A stretch of DNA of 64,000 bases from Pleomorphomonas sp. JP5 (GTDB lineage: Bacteria > Pseudomonadota > Alphaproteobacteria > Rhizobiales > Pleomorphomonadaceae), in contig NZ_JAMDLI010000007.1 of NCBI RefSeq assembly GCF_023721815.1, positions 735,237 through 799,236 of the forward strand. Direction: 5' to 3'. Position numbers and translations under genes: made by a program. Below the pieces are notes generated by a model, which was given only the letters and a program-made list of their open reading frames with translations, was not told the DNA's origin and did not search any database. This document shows positions 1 to 9,173 of the stretch, in pieces; within the stretch, counting starts at the first letter, position 1, and the number at the start of each line of letters is the position of its first letter.

Positions 1-2184
1 TATATTTTCCCTCTGGTTGATCGTCGAGGGCTCGACGACGTCTCGTCTTTCGAACGGGGCGAGGGACTGGCGGCGCTTGCCGAGCTGATCGAGCGGGAGT
101 GCCAGCTCAACTGGTCGGGCTCAGGCTTGACCCAGATCGTCGGCAAAGAGGTGGCCGAGCGTTATCTTCACTGGCTGGCCCAGGCACAGGCTGCGCGAGA
201 GCTGCTCAACAGGCGGGCAGACGCCGAGCATGTCTATGCGGTCCCTCCGGGCGGGGCGTGCGCCTTGCCCGCCGATGATGTCGCCGTGCTGGTAACCGGC
301 AGGCGCGCGAAAGCCAGCTTTGAGAGGAGCAGAGAAGCCAACGGTCGCTGGCCAACAAGGTTTGATCTCCGCTGCCTCTTTGCGCCGGTCGATATTCTCA
401 GCTCACACGGCCTCTACATGCCGGCCTTCGCCTTGGCGGCGTTCTCGACGCTACTGGCCGTTCTGGTGCTGACCGTTCCGCAGCAACACCTGAACCTTGT
501 GCTTTTCGGGCTGGCGACGTTCGTCGGGCTGCGCATCGCGGCGGGATTTCTGGTTGGCAAGTATCAGCTCATCCAGCTCGGAAAATGGGTCAAGGAGGCG
601 GACAGGCTCGGACTGCTTGGGCATCGACGTCGTGCGTTTCTTGTCTCCGTAAGCAGGCTCCCCCCCTTTGCCGTTGTCGCCTCGGCTTTTGATTTCCTGT
701 CCGCGACCGGGATCCTGATCGGTGGCCTGATGCTTCTCCCCGTGGTGTTCAACCAGGATTTCCTAAGCCAGCCCGCGGAAGCGACCCTCGATGAGCTCGC
801 GCTCTCGCTGTTTGAAACAGCGGCAACCAGCGACTCTTTCACCGACCAGAAGTTCGCGGAGTTGCTGGATACGCTCGTGACCGTCCGATCTCAGGCTCCT
901 CGCGATGAGCCCTGGGGGGCCCAGCTTAAGGACGTTGTCGGCTACAGGGATGTCATCAGCCTCAGGGCGGAGCTCGCCTCCTCCGGCGAACCTGTCAGTG
1001 GCCGACTTCCACCGATCGCGCCCAGAGTGGAACGGGAAAGGAAGCTGCGAAGAGTCATCGAGGAGTACCGGGGCGCATCGCCGGAACGGCGCCGAGAGCT
1101 TGAGGCTGGGCTCGACGGATGGATGGACTATCTGCGTGGAGCCGGGGAGAATCCTCGGCTGAGCGCCGCTTTCTGGACGCTGGCTCCGCCGTTCATGCGG
1201 GAAGAAAAGCCTACCGTCCGCGCCGTCGGAGAGTTGCGCGGTCTTCTGGTCAGGTTGTTCATCAGGGACAGCCTGAAAAGCTCCAGGGGGCTTCCGGACT
1301 TTGACAGGGTTCCGGCAACGTTGAATGCGCTGTTGAACCTGCCGGATGAAGATCTGCTCGGATCGTTTGTCGCCACCGATGCCATATCTGCTGCCGGCAC
1401 AAAACTGAGAATCGCCGTTTCGCCCAAGGGCTACTCCGCTTCGGACGAGATGGGGCTTTCCATCGATTGGCCCGAGATGGCGGCAGACGCGGGAAACCCG
1501 CCCTGGAGCAAGCCCGCAAGCGATTGGCGCTTCTTCGCCTCGGTCGCCGACATGTGCCTGGAATCAAGCGGTTCCGCCTCTTTGTCAGTGATCTTGAACG
1601 AAATGGCGTCAACGACGGGCGAAGCCGCGCATATGGGAACAAACATCCCGCCGGATTATTGGCGGAGAGCTGGCACCCATCTTCTCGACTTCGACGAGTG
1701 CCGTCACGGCTTCATGATGAAGCTGGCCCCAGATCCGAGCTACAGTAACAGCCTTGCTTCCGTGGCTGCTTCTCAGGGCAAAGATGCACTTCGCAGTGGT
1801 CGGCTCGCCGAAGCCCGGCAGATCTTTGGCTTTGTCGCAGAGATGTCCTATTCGCTGATCGGCGAGGGAGATGTTGACACACAGCTCGCTCTCGCTCTTG
1901 CGAGCCAGAGTCTGCAACGAGGCGACATTGTTGACGCGGTGGAGTACGTCGACTCGAACCGATCATGGATGGCCGGTTGTCCAATACGGGCCTTGCGCGG
2001 GTTCATTCTGGCGTCTCTTGACGAGAAGCGGCGGGCGCTTCTCGAGTTCTCCGCCGCTCTGAACGCCAGCGGCCAGAAAGAACAGTGTGGCGCGCCTGAC
2101 GATCTGCCCATTATCGACTTGGGCGCGATACGTCGAGAACTTGCTCTGCTGAACGGTGACCCTGCCAAGTCGCCCTCCGACTGA
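1..2184 (+). CDS. Hypothetical membrane protein, 5' end outside the window
   Basis: The frame is open from the first base of the window, so the gene begins to the left; 727 residues are visible. A TTG at 127 could start a 685-residue product, but the open upstream frame makes a truncated gene more likely. Hydrophobic segments lie at about 418-560 (a likely helical pair) and 658-755. The rest is soluble and rich in Leu, Glu and Arg. The last 150 residues show helical-repeat (TPR-like) character, with alternating Ala/Leu and charged positions. I recognise no catalytic motif or family. An unknown protein with a membrane domain near its N-terminus and a long cytoplasmic or periplasmic tail is all that can be supported. 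Confidence 0.6.
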   Translation, partial: YIFPLVDRRGLDDVSSFERGEGLAALAELIERECQLNWSGSGLTQIVGKEVAERYLHWLAQAQAARELLNRRADAEHVYAVPPGGACALPADDVAVLVTGRRAKASFERSREANGRWPTRFDLRCLFAPVDILSSHGLYMPAFALAAFSTLLAVLVLTVPQQHLNLVLFGLATFVGLRIAAGFLVGKYQLIQLGKWVKEADRLGLLGHRRRAFLVSVSRLPPFAVVASAFDFLSATGILIGGLMLLPVVFNQDFLSQPAEATLDELALSLFETAATSDSFTDQKFAELLDTLVTVRSQAPRDEPWGAQLKDVVGYRDVISLRAELASSGEPVSGRLPPIAPRVERERKLRRVIEEYRGASPERRRELEAGLDGWMDYLRGAGENPRLSAAFWTLAPPFMREEKPTVRAVGELRGLLVRLFIRDSLKSSRGLPDFDRVPATLNALLNLPDEDLLGSFVATDAISAAGTKLRIAVSPKGYSASDEMGLSIDWPEMAADAGNPPWSKPASDWRFFASVADMCLESSGSASLSVILNEMASTTGEAAHMGTNIPPDYWRRAGTHLLDFDECRHGFMMKLAPDPSYSNSLASVAASQGKDALRSGRLAEARQIFGFVAEMSYSLIGEGDVDTQLALALASQSLQRGDIVDAVEYVDSNRSWMAGCPIRALRGFILASLDEKRRALLEFSAALNASGQKEQCGAPDDLPIIDLGAIRRELALLNGDPAKSPSD

Positions 2185-2392
2185 TCGGCCAAAGCCAAGG
2201 GGATGTTTCGCGCCAGATCGTCTGTCCATGCAGGGATGCACTTGTCGGTGCAGCTTGGACCTTCGCTTAGTTGTATCCGCCTCTGAGCCGGCTCATCATG
2301 TCGCCGTCGGTGGCCAGCCGGAAGACCGGCCCGACGCAGGAAAGGCGCGCGGCGACTGTCGCGTCGGCCGCGCTTTCGCTGAGGAGAGCGAT

Positions 2393-2548
2393 ATGGCCAA
2401 GGGACAAATGAGAAAAACCAAGGAAGCGCGCAAGCCCAAGGCGACCAAGCCTGCCGGCGGATCCAAGACCGCTTCGGTGACGGATGTCTTCGCCAAGGCG
2501 AGCGACGACGCCACCCACCATGCTGGCAAGAAGAAGTCCGCCGCCTGA
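2393..2548 (+). CDS. Small lysine/alanine-rich basic protein, 51 aa
   Basis: A short frame starts at ATG 2393, with a GAGGAGA ribosome site at 2381-2387. The product is strongly basic: about a quarter of the residues are Lys or Arg, with Ala, Thr and His making up much of the rest, and it ends in a KKKSAA tail. Low-complexity basic proteins of this size occur in Alphaproteobacteria and may bind nucleic acid, but no domain is recognisable. The frame is open further upstream to 2156; the good ribosome site favours the short form. It converges with the aldolase gene at 2557. Confidence 0.55.
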   Translation: MAKGQMRKTKEARKPKATKPAGGSKTASVTDVFAKASDDATHHAGKKKSAA

Positions 2549-2556
2549 GCTCGACC

Positions 2557-3237
2557 TCAGATGAGATCGAGCGTCGTGCGGCCTTCGCCGTAGGCATCGG
2601 CCCAGTCGGCTGCAAAGCCGGCGATGCCCGAGTCCGTCAGCGGATGGCGGATCAGCGCCTCGAGAATGTCGGGCGGCAGTGTCGCCGAATGCGCGCCGGC
2701 CATGGTGACGTCGTGGACCTGCTGAACGTTCTTGAACGAGGCGGTGAGCAGCCGGGTCGGCAGGGCGTGGATGCGGAAGAGATGAGCGATGTCGGCGACG
2801 ACCTTGACGCCGTCGCCGCCGATCATGTCGAGCCGGTTGACATAGGGCGCGGTAAAGGTCGCGCCGGCAACCGCTGCCATCAGCGCTTGCTGGGCAGTCA
2901 CGATCGCCGTCGCGGTGACGCGGAAGCCAAGCCCCGACAGCCGTCGGATCGCCTTGAGGCCCTCGGCGGTCACGGGAACCTTGGGATGAAATCCCGTCCC
3001 CACGAAGTCGGCCAGCTTGCGCGCTTCGGCCACCATTGTGTCAGCGTCGCGGGCCGTCACCTGAACGTGCAGCATGGCCCCGTCGCCGATGACCGCCCGA
3101 ATATCCTTGATGATGTCGGTAAACGGCCGCTTCTCACGTGCGATCAATGTCGGATTGGTGGTCACCCCGGCGATCGGATAGAGATCGGCAAGGCGAGCGA
3201 TGGCGGCAGCGTCGGCTGTGTCGAGAAAATAGATCAT
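2557..3237 (-). CDS. Transaldolase-like fructose-6-phosphate aldolase family protein
   Basis: The 226-residue product has the compact form of the bacterial FSA/TalC family (E. coli FsaA is 220 aa). It shows the TTNPTLI motif at residues 26-32, the KVPVT motif with the Schiff-base lysine at K86, and an APYVNRLD strand. The family includes fructose-6-phosphate aldolases and small transaldolases; which reaction this one catalyses cannot be read off. It is the last gene of the minus-strand operon, 51 bases after ssnA. An aldolase is not part of the E. coli yge/ygf cluster, so it may act on a C3/C4 fragment or simply be co-transcribed. Confidence 0.85.
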   Translation of the reverse strand: MIYFLDTADAAAIARLADLYPIAGVTTNPTLIAREKRPFTDIIKDIRAVIGDGAMLHVQVTARDADTMVAEARKLADFVGTGFHPKVPVTAEGLKAIRRLSGLGFRVTATAIVTAQQALMAAVAGATFTAPYVNRLDMIGGDGVKVVADIAHLFRIHALPTRLLTASFKNVQQVHDVTMAGAHSATLPPDILEALIRHPLTDSGIAGFAADWADAYGEGRTTLDLI

Positions 3238-3288
3238 TGGTCTCTCCCTGGCGCGACAATAACCTCGGCCGGTCGCGCCGTCACGGGG

Positions 3289-4473
3289 TCAGAGCGTTTC
3301 CATCCGTCGCCATAGACGCATCGCTTCGTCTCGCGCCTCGGCTTCGATCGCTCCGGCATCGCTGCCGACGAGACGACCGTCGCGGACGACGAGCCGCCCG
3401 CCGACCACCACCGCCGTGATCTTGCCGCCCTCGCGCACCACCACGTCGCCGGCCGCTCCGGTCGCGAGTCCAGTCGCGGAGAAGCCGAAACGCTCGGCGA
3501 TCAACCGTTGGCCGGCGTCGAGACGGCCAGCCGCTCGATCATCGCCTTCGGCCGCGGCGATGCGGAAGAGAGCGGCTTCCTCGACGGTCATGTCGGCGTC
3601 CCAGCCGTCACAACCGAGCGCGACATTATCCGAGTGGCGGAGATTGGTCGGGTAGCCCACCCGGTTCCCCTCGTTGGAGCGCGGGTTCTGGACGAACCAG
3701 AGGCCAAGCCTTTCGGCCTCGCGGACCTCGTCGGCCGTGAGATGCACGCCATGGGCAAGGATCGAGCCGGGCGGCAGCGCATCGAGCGCGAGCAGTCGCT
3801 CGAGCGGGCCGGCATAGCCACGCGCCCGGGCATCCTCCACGTCGTCAACGGCTTCGGCCACATGGACGTGCATGACCGTGCCAAGCCTGTCGCAAAGCTC
3901 GCCCGCCGCGCGGATGGTGTTGTCGGAGACGGTGAAGCTGGCGTGCAGACCGACCAAACGGCGCACGAGCGGCGTCTCCTCGACGTTGCCGCATTCGACA
4001 AGTCCGGCCTCGGCTTCTGCGCGGCCGAAGTTGCGCTCGGTGGCGCCGAAGCTGAGAAGCGCCCGCACGCCGAGCTCTTCTGCGGCGTCCGCCAGCACCT
4101 GAAGCGAACCGCCGATGAAATGCGGCGACTCGTGATGGTCGACAAGGCTGGTGGTGCCGGCAAGGAGCGCCTTGGCGATGTAGTCGCGGGCCGACGCCCT
4201 GAGGGCCTCACGGTCGAGCGCCCGGTCGAGCCGCCACCATACCTTCTGCAGGATCTCGATGAAGTTGGCGGGCGCCGGTTCGGCCGGCGGCATGCCATAG
4301 GGCGCGAGGCCCGAGTAGAGATGGGTGTGGGCACAGACAGCGCCCGGCGCGATCTCGCCGCCGGGGCAGGCGATGACGGGGGCAGCCGGGTCTGCCACCT
4401 CGGCGATGATGCCGTCGACGATGGCAACGGTACGGCCGGTTCGATCGGGGCCGATCGTGATCGATTGGGTCAA
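3289..4473 (-). CDS. ssnA: SsnA-like amidohydrolase / aminohydrolase
   Basis: A 394-residue cytosolic metal-dependent amidohydrolase. A CAHTHLYSG motif (H49, H51) gives the first metal ligands. DHHESPH, HVHVAE and HGVHLT follow, and a later CDGWDADM supplies the conserved Asp. The WWRLDRALD segment and the overall layout resemble E. coli SsnA, a gene of the yge/ygf cluster. SsnA has been linked to anaerobic purine degradation in gut bacteria. The start overlaps the stop of the preceding xdhD-like gene by 4 bases, so translation is probably coupled. The substrate is inferred to be a purine-derived ring or amidine; other amidohydrolase substrates are possible. Confidence 0.85.
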   Translation of the reverse strand: MTQSITIGPDRTGRTVAIVDGIIAEVADPAAPVIACPGGEIAPGAVCAHTHLYSGLAPYGMPPAEPAPANFIEILQKVWWRLDRALDREALRASARDYIAKALLAGTTSLVDHHESPHFIGGSLQVLADAAEELGVRALLSFGATERNFGRAEAEAGLVECGNVEETPLVRRLVGLHASFTVSDNTIRAAGELCDRLGTVMHVHVAEAVDDVEDARARGYAGPLERLLALDALPPGSILAHGVHLTADEVREAERLGLWFVQNPRSNEGNRVGYPTNLRHSDNVALGCDGWDADMTVEEAALFRIAAAEGDDRAAGRLDAGQRLIAERFGFSATGLATGAAGDVVVREGGKITAVVVGGRLVVRDGRLVGSDAGAIEAEARDEAMRLWRRMETL

Positions 4474-7112
4474 TGCCAGTTGCTCCGGTCGAGATCGGGG
4501 TCGAGACCGACCGTCAGGGCTCGCGCCGCCGGGCTGTCGATCATCGGCAACACCGTGCGCCGGACGCCGTCGAAGGCTGCCAGCGCCGAGGCGACGGCTC
4601 CGGCGGTCGGCACCAGTCCGATCTCGCCGATACCCTTGGCGCCGAACGGCCCTTCCGGCTCGTGTTCCTCGATGATGATCACCTCGACTTCCGGCATGTC
4701 GGAGGCCCTGAGCGCGCCGATTTCGCGAACGTTGACCGTCACCGGCATGCCATCCTTGCAGGGAAGCTGTTCGGTCAGGGCGTAACCGAGGCCCATGTGT
4801 ACGGCTCCTTCGATCTGCCCCTCGGCAAGCTGCGGATTGAGAGCCTTGCCGACGTCGTGAGCGGCGATCACCTTGGCGACGCGGCCGGTCTCGTCGAGGA
4901 TGGCCACCTGCGTCGCCCAGCCGAAGGCCGTGTGGGTCTTGATCTTGCCGTTCTTGAGCTGTCCGGGCGCGGTCGTGTCGTCGATCAGGATATCGCCGGC
5001 GAACACCTCACCAACAAGATCCTTCAGTGTCTTGCCTCCATCGAGAGCGGCGCGAAGCGCTTTTGCCGCCTTGATCACCGCGTTGCCGGCCAACAGGGTG
5101 CCGCGCGATCCGGTGGTCTGGCCGCAGCCGACGTCGTACCGGCTGTTGACCTGCGGCACGAAGATGGATGACGGAAGACCGGTCACCTCGGCGGCCGACT
5201 GGGCGGCGATGGTGAGGAGCCCCTGGCCCATTTCGGTGAAGCCGATGTGGAGGCCGATCCGGTCCTCCGCCTCGATCTCCAGTCGACACTTGCCCCATTC
5301 GAGGGCGCCGTTGCCAATGCCGGAGTTCTTCACCGCGCAGGCGACGCCGACTGCCTTGCCCTCGGCCTTCGCCGCGTAATAGGCGTCCTTGACGGCGAGC
5401 AGTGATTTCTCAAGGCCGACCGACTTCTCGAGGATCTGGCCGGAGGAGAACACGTCGCCGACGCGAACGCCGTTCCGCCAGCGCATTTCCCAGCCGTCGA
5501 TGCCAACCTTCTCGGCGAGAAGGTCGAGGCAACCTTCCATGGCAAACGACGTCTGGTTGACGCCGAAGCCACGCATTGCGCCGCAGGGCGGGTTGTTGGT
5601 GTAGGCGGCGATCGAGTGGATGGACAGAGCGGGAACCCGATAGGGGCCACAGGCGTGGCCGGCGGCGCGCTCCAGCACCTTGTCGCCTACCGAGGCGTAA
5701 CAGCCGCTGTCGCCGAGAATGTCGATCTTGGCGGCGGTGATATGGCCATCGGCGTCGCAGCCAACCGAATAGGTCATCTTCATGGGATGGCGCTTGGGGT
5801 GGAGGCGAACCGATTCCTCGCGCGTCAGGACGACGCGCACCGGACGGTTGGTGAGACGGGCCAGAACGGCCGTCTGCGCCTGCACCGTCATGTCTTCCTT
5901 GCCGCCGAAGGCGCCGCCGGTCGGGACCAGTTCGACGAAAATGTTGTCCACCGGCTCGCCGAGCACGCCGGCCACCGCCTTGCGATCCTCGAACACGCCC
6001 TGACCCTGCGAATAGAGGTGGAGGCGCCCATCTTCGAGCGGCACTGCCAGCGCCGCCTCGGGTTCCAGGAACAGGTGTTCGATGCGCTGGGTCTGCCACG
6101 TGCCGGAGACGACGTGGGTGGAGGCTGCGAGCGCCGCCTCGATATCACCGCGTTCGATGACCGTTTCCGACAACAGGTTGGGCTGGCGCGGGTTGACCTG
6201 CCGTGCGCCAGGCTTCAGCGCCTCTTCCGGCGACAGCGTAGGCTCCAGAACCGTGTAGTCGACGGCGACGAGCGCGGCGGCGGCGCGGGCAGCGCGCGGC
6301 GTCTCGGCTGCGACGGCAGCGATGACGTCGCCGACGTAACGCACCTCTTCGCCGACCGCGACGAATACCGGCCAATCCTTCTTGATCTGCCCGACCCAGC
6401 GGTCGCCGGGCACATCATCGGCAGTGGCGATGCGCACCACACCCGGATGGGCGAGCGCCTTCGAGAGATCGATGGAGTTCACTTTGGCGCGGGCATACGG
6501 CGACAGGACGAAGACTCCATGCAGCAGGCCGTGCATGTCGATGTCGGCAAGGAACGGCCGGTCGCCCAAGGCGAGGTCTCCGCCCCGGAAGCGCTCGACC
6601 GGTTGACCGACACCGCCATCGACCGTCGGCCTGGGATGCGGCTTGATGCCAGCCTTGACGTCGCGGATCAGTTCGACGGCGTCGATCACCTTCTTGTAGC
6701 CCGTGCAACGGCAGAGGTGTCCGTCGAGGGCGGCGGCGATCTCCTGCCGATCCGTCGCGCCACCGGCATCGGTCAGCGCCTTGATGCGGACGACGAGACC
6801 GGGCGTGCAGAAGCCGCACTGGACGCCGGCGGCGGCCTGGAAGGCGTCGGCGTAGAGCTGCCGTTCCGCGTCCTCCACACCTTCCAGCGTGACGATCGGG
6901 CGCCCCTTTACGGCGGTGGCCTTGAGCGTGCAGGTCTTGCTCGGCTTGCCGCCGATCAGCGCCAGGCAGCAGCCGCACTGGCCCTGACCGGAACAGGCAT
7001 CCTTCACCGAAGTGACCTTCAGTCGGTCGCGCAAAACGGAAAGCAGCGTCTCGTCCGCCTCGACATCGAGCTGATGGTCGCGGCCGTTGACGGTAAGGGT
7101 GATCATGGGCAT
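4470..7112 (-). CDS. xdhD: XdhD-like molybdenum hydroxylase with fused 2Fe-2S domain
   Basis: The 880-residue protein fuses an N-terminal 2Fe-2S domain (about 1-165) to a molybdopterin-binding xanthine dehydrogenase domain (about 175-880). Cysteine clusters are visible at C40-C61 (CSGQGQCGCC), in VQCGFCTPG and in HLCRCTGY. GGAFGGKEDM and AMRGFGVNQ are typical molybdopterin-domain motifs. This layout matches the 'selenium-dependent xanthine dehydrogenase' type of E. coli XdhD. There is no FAD subunit gene (ygfM-like) in the operon, so electrons must leave by another partner, perhaps the adjacent iron-sulfur protein. ATG start 7112; an ATG at 7106 is also possible. Whether it carries labile selenium cannot be judged from sequence. 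Confidence 0.88.
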   Translation of the reverse strand: MPMITLTVNGRDHQLDVEADETLLSVLRDRLKVTSVKDACSGQGQCGCCLALIGGKPSKTCTLKATAVKGRPIVTLEGVEDAERQLYADAFQAAAGVQCGFCTPGLVVRIKALTDAGGATDRQEIAAALDGHLCRCTGYKKVIDAVELIRDVKAGIKPHPRPTVDGGVGQPVERFRGGDLALGDRPFLADIDMHGLLHGVFVLSPYARAKVNSIDLSKALAHPGVVRIATADDVPGDRWVGQIKKDWPVFVAVGEEVRYVGDVIAAVAAETPRAARAAAALVAVDYTVLEPTLSPEEALKPGARQVNPRQPNLLSETVIERGDIEAALAASTHVVSGTWQTQRIEHLFLEPEAALAVPLEDGRLHLYSQGQGVFEDRKAVAGVLGEPVDNIFVELVPTGGAFGGKEDMTVQAQTAVLARLTNRPVRVVLTREESVRLHPKRHPMKMTYSVGCDADGHITAAKIDILGDSGCYASVGDKVLERAAGHACGPYRVPALSIHSIAAYTNNPPCGAMRGFGVNQTSFAMEGCLDLLAEKVGIDGWEMRWRNGVRVGDVFSSGQILEKSVGLEKSLLAVKDAYYAAKAEGKAVGVACAVKNSGIGNGALEWGKCRLEIEAEDRIGLHIGFTEMGQGLLTIAAQSAAEVTGLPSSIFVPQVNSRYDVGCGQTTGSRGTLLAGNAVIKAAKALRAALDGGKTLKDLVGEVFAGDILIDDTTAPGQLKNGKIKTHTAFGWATQVAILDETGRVAKVIAAHDVGKALNPQLAEGQIEGAVHMGLGYALTEQLPCKDGMPVTVNVREIGALRASDMPEVEVIIIEEHEPEGPFGAKGIGEIGLVPTAGAVASALAAFDGVRRTVLPMIDSPAARALTVGLDPDLDRSNWH

Positions 7113-7127
7113 CTGGCGGGTGTCCGT

Positions 7128-9152
7128 TCAGTCGAAGGCGGCGTTGGCGTAGGTGACGATCGTCGACGCCGTGACGGCGCGGGCGATACGGGCGAGAAGG
7201 ATCATGCGACCGATGTCGACCGGCTGGTCGGCTTTCCCTGAGGCAGTCTCGGGCGAGGTCGGATCGACCGAGAGCTCGAACCCGTCGCCACGACAGAGGA
7301 GGCTGGCGCCGTCGTCATCGATCATGAAGCGTCGACCATTGTCGCGCACATGCAGACGCAGCCCCGTTGCCGTCTGCTCGACGACCAGACCGTCTCGGTC
7401 CGGTGCGTCATCGAGACTTGCGGCCGAGCCGAACAGGTTGGCCTTCTGGGCATAGGGACCGCCGGTTTCCGGGCAGGTCACGTCGCAGTTGCCGCAGCAG
7501 TTGCAGATGTCGGCGAAGATGCCGATCTGCTGCGCGCGCGTTACCGGTTGGGCTTCGCCTTCAACCACGCCCTCGCCGGGGCGAAGTGTCGCTGAGGCGA
7601 TGGGCTCCTGCGGCAGCGGATAACGGAAGATGGCATCGTTGGGGCAGACGTTGACGCACTTTCCGCAGGTCTCGCAGTCCAGAAGGGCGAGCGCTACGCC
7701 GGTGCGGCGTGGTGGATGGTCGACCTCGGGGCGGCTGTAGCGGCAGTCATCGCGTACACGGGCGGCATAGTGGGCGGTATTGCGAAGCCGGGCGGCCGAT
7801 ACCCACGTCTGGAAATCCGGACCGGCCGCGACGCGGAGGTCTTCGCCGGCCTCGAGCGCAGCGGCGAGCATCGCTTTTCGCTCTGCCGGAATGGCGAGAT
7901 CGTCGAGAGCCAGCGCGGCAAGCCCGAAGGCCTTCAGGGTGTAGACGTCGAGATCAGGTGCCTCCACCTCGGCCATTCGGTCCGCGAGGTCGGCAATATA
8001 GTCGGTACCCTTGCCGTAGCCGGCGCCCTTCAGGAGGTCGGTGCAGACGCTGACCGGCTTGAGGCCGAGCGCCACCGTGTCGGCGAAGTTGCCGACGTCG
8101 ATGCCGGCCGAGAACGAGATCGGGAAGCGGTCGCCGAATTCGGCCCTGAACCGCGCGACGAGTTCGATGGCCAGCACATGGAGCGGCGGCCCCGAAAGAT
8201 ACATTTCCCCCGTATCCACGGGAAAGAACTGCTTGTGATTATGGACGAGAAGGGTATTGGAGAACTTGACGCCGAAGCCACGCCCAATCCTCTCCGCCAG
8301 ATCGCCTAGCCGGCTAACTATGCCTCGGACATCCTGCCATTTGGCGTCCTTCTCGAAGGTTGCGTCAGGTACCACGAGGTCGGCATAGCCGAGCTTTTCA
8401 TGCAGAAGGGCGTTGAGATCGGCCTTGCCTAGCAGCGTCGGGTTAAGCTTGACGACGACGTCGAGCCCCTCCTCGGCCATCAGATGGGCGGCAATCGCCT
8501 CGATCTCGCTCGGCGGACAGCCGTGGAAGGTGGAGATGGTCACGCTGTCGGAGATGCAGGTCGGAAAGGCGAGATCGCGGAAGCGGGCGTAGCTTTCGGG
8601 AATCTCCAGCCGCAGCCGGTCGACGATGGTGCTGGCATCCTTCATTCCGGCAATGAAGGCGCGCACCTTGTCAGATCGGATGCCGGCGAGATCGTAACCG
8701 ACGCTCATGTCGATGACGGTGTCTTCCAGGCCGGGCGCGAGCCCTTCGGCATTGGCCATCTCGATCAGCATCATCGCCTTGACGTATTCCTTGAGCGACT
8801 GCTCGAGGGACAGTTCCTGCGACCACTCGATGTTGAAGCCGACCGTCTCCATGTCGATGCAGGGGCGGGCGATCTCGAGATGGTCGAGTACCTGCACCGT
8901 CTTGAGTTCGATCACCCGGCCGCCGGCAAGCCAGCTCAGAACGATGTTCTGCGCCAGCTGGGTGTGGGGGCCAGCCGCCGGCCCGAAGGGCGTCGCCGCC
9001 CTTCGACCGAAGATCGAGGTGGATAGATCGCGGCCGCTCGCCGCCTTGGCGAACTTGAAGCGCGGCAGGTGGAAGGCGCTCTTCTTCGCCTCGAGTTCGC
9101 GGAACATCCGCTTGACGAGGACCGGCAGCGGAATCGGCGTCAGGTCGGCCAT
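7128..9152 (-). CDS. ygfK: YgfK-like iron-sulfur reductase, short form without flavin domain
   Basis: 674 residues. The N-terminal part (1-430) is the dihydropyrimidine-dehydrogenase-like barrel of YgfK ('putative selenate reductase'), with TPFGPAAGPHTQLAQN at 54-69 and ELKTVQ at 82-87. The C-terminal part carries two ferredoxin-type clusters: C493-C496-C499-C503, and C550/C552/C553-C556-C560. E. coli YgfK is about 1030 aa and has a GltD-like FAD/NADPH domain; here no Rossmann GxGxxG signature is seen and the protein is about 350 residues shorter. It probably draws electrons directly from the hydroxylase or a ferredoxin. In gut bacteria this family acts in anaerobic uric acid/purine breakdown. 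It lies 15 bases upstream of the xdhD-like gene. Confidence 0.82.
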   Translation of the reverse strand: MADLTPIPLPVLVKRMFRELEAKKSAFHLPRFKFAKAASGRDLSTSIFGRRAATPFGPAAGPHTQLAQNIVLSWLAGGRVIELKTVQVLDHLEIARPCIDMETVGFNIEWSQELSLEQSLKEYVKAMMLIEMANAEGLAPGLEDTVIDMSVGYDLAGIRSDKVRAFIAGMKDASTIVDRLRLEIPESYARFRDLAFPTCISDSVTISTFHGCPPSEIEAIAAHLMAEEGLDVVVKLNPTLLGKADLNALLHEKLGYADLVVPDATFEKDAKWQDVRGIVSRLGDLAERIGRGFGVKFSNTLLVHNHKQFFPVDTGEMYLSGPPLHVLAIELVARFRAEFGDRFPISFSAGIDVGNFADTVALGLKPVSVCTDLLKGAGYGKGTDYIADLADRMAEVEAPDLDVYTLKAFGLAALALDDLAIPAERKAMLAAALEAGEDLRVAAGPDFQTWVSAARLRNTAHYAARVRDDCRYSRPEVDHPPRRTGVALALLDCETCGKCVNVCPNDAIFRYPLPQEPIASATLRPGEGVVEGEAQPVTRAQQIGIFADICNCCGNCDVTCPETGGPYAQKANLFGSAASLDDAPDRDGLVVEQTATGLRLHVRDNGRRFMIDDDGASLLCRGDGFELSVDPTSPETASGKADQPVDIGRMILLARIARAVTASTIVTYANAAFD

Positions 9153-9173
9153 ATAAGTCTATCCCGAAGGGCG

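Noticed and set aside
5616-7241. 541-codon open frame antisense to the xdhD-like gene
   Set aside because: No motif or plausible composition; it mirrors a well-supported gene.
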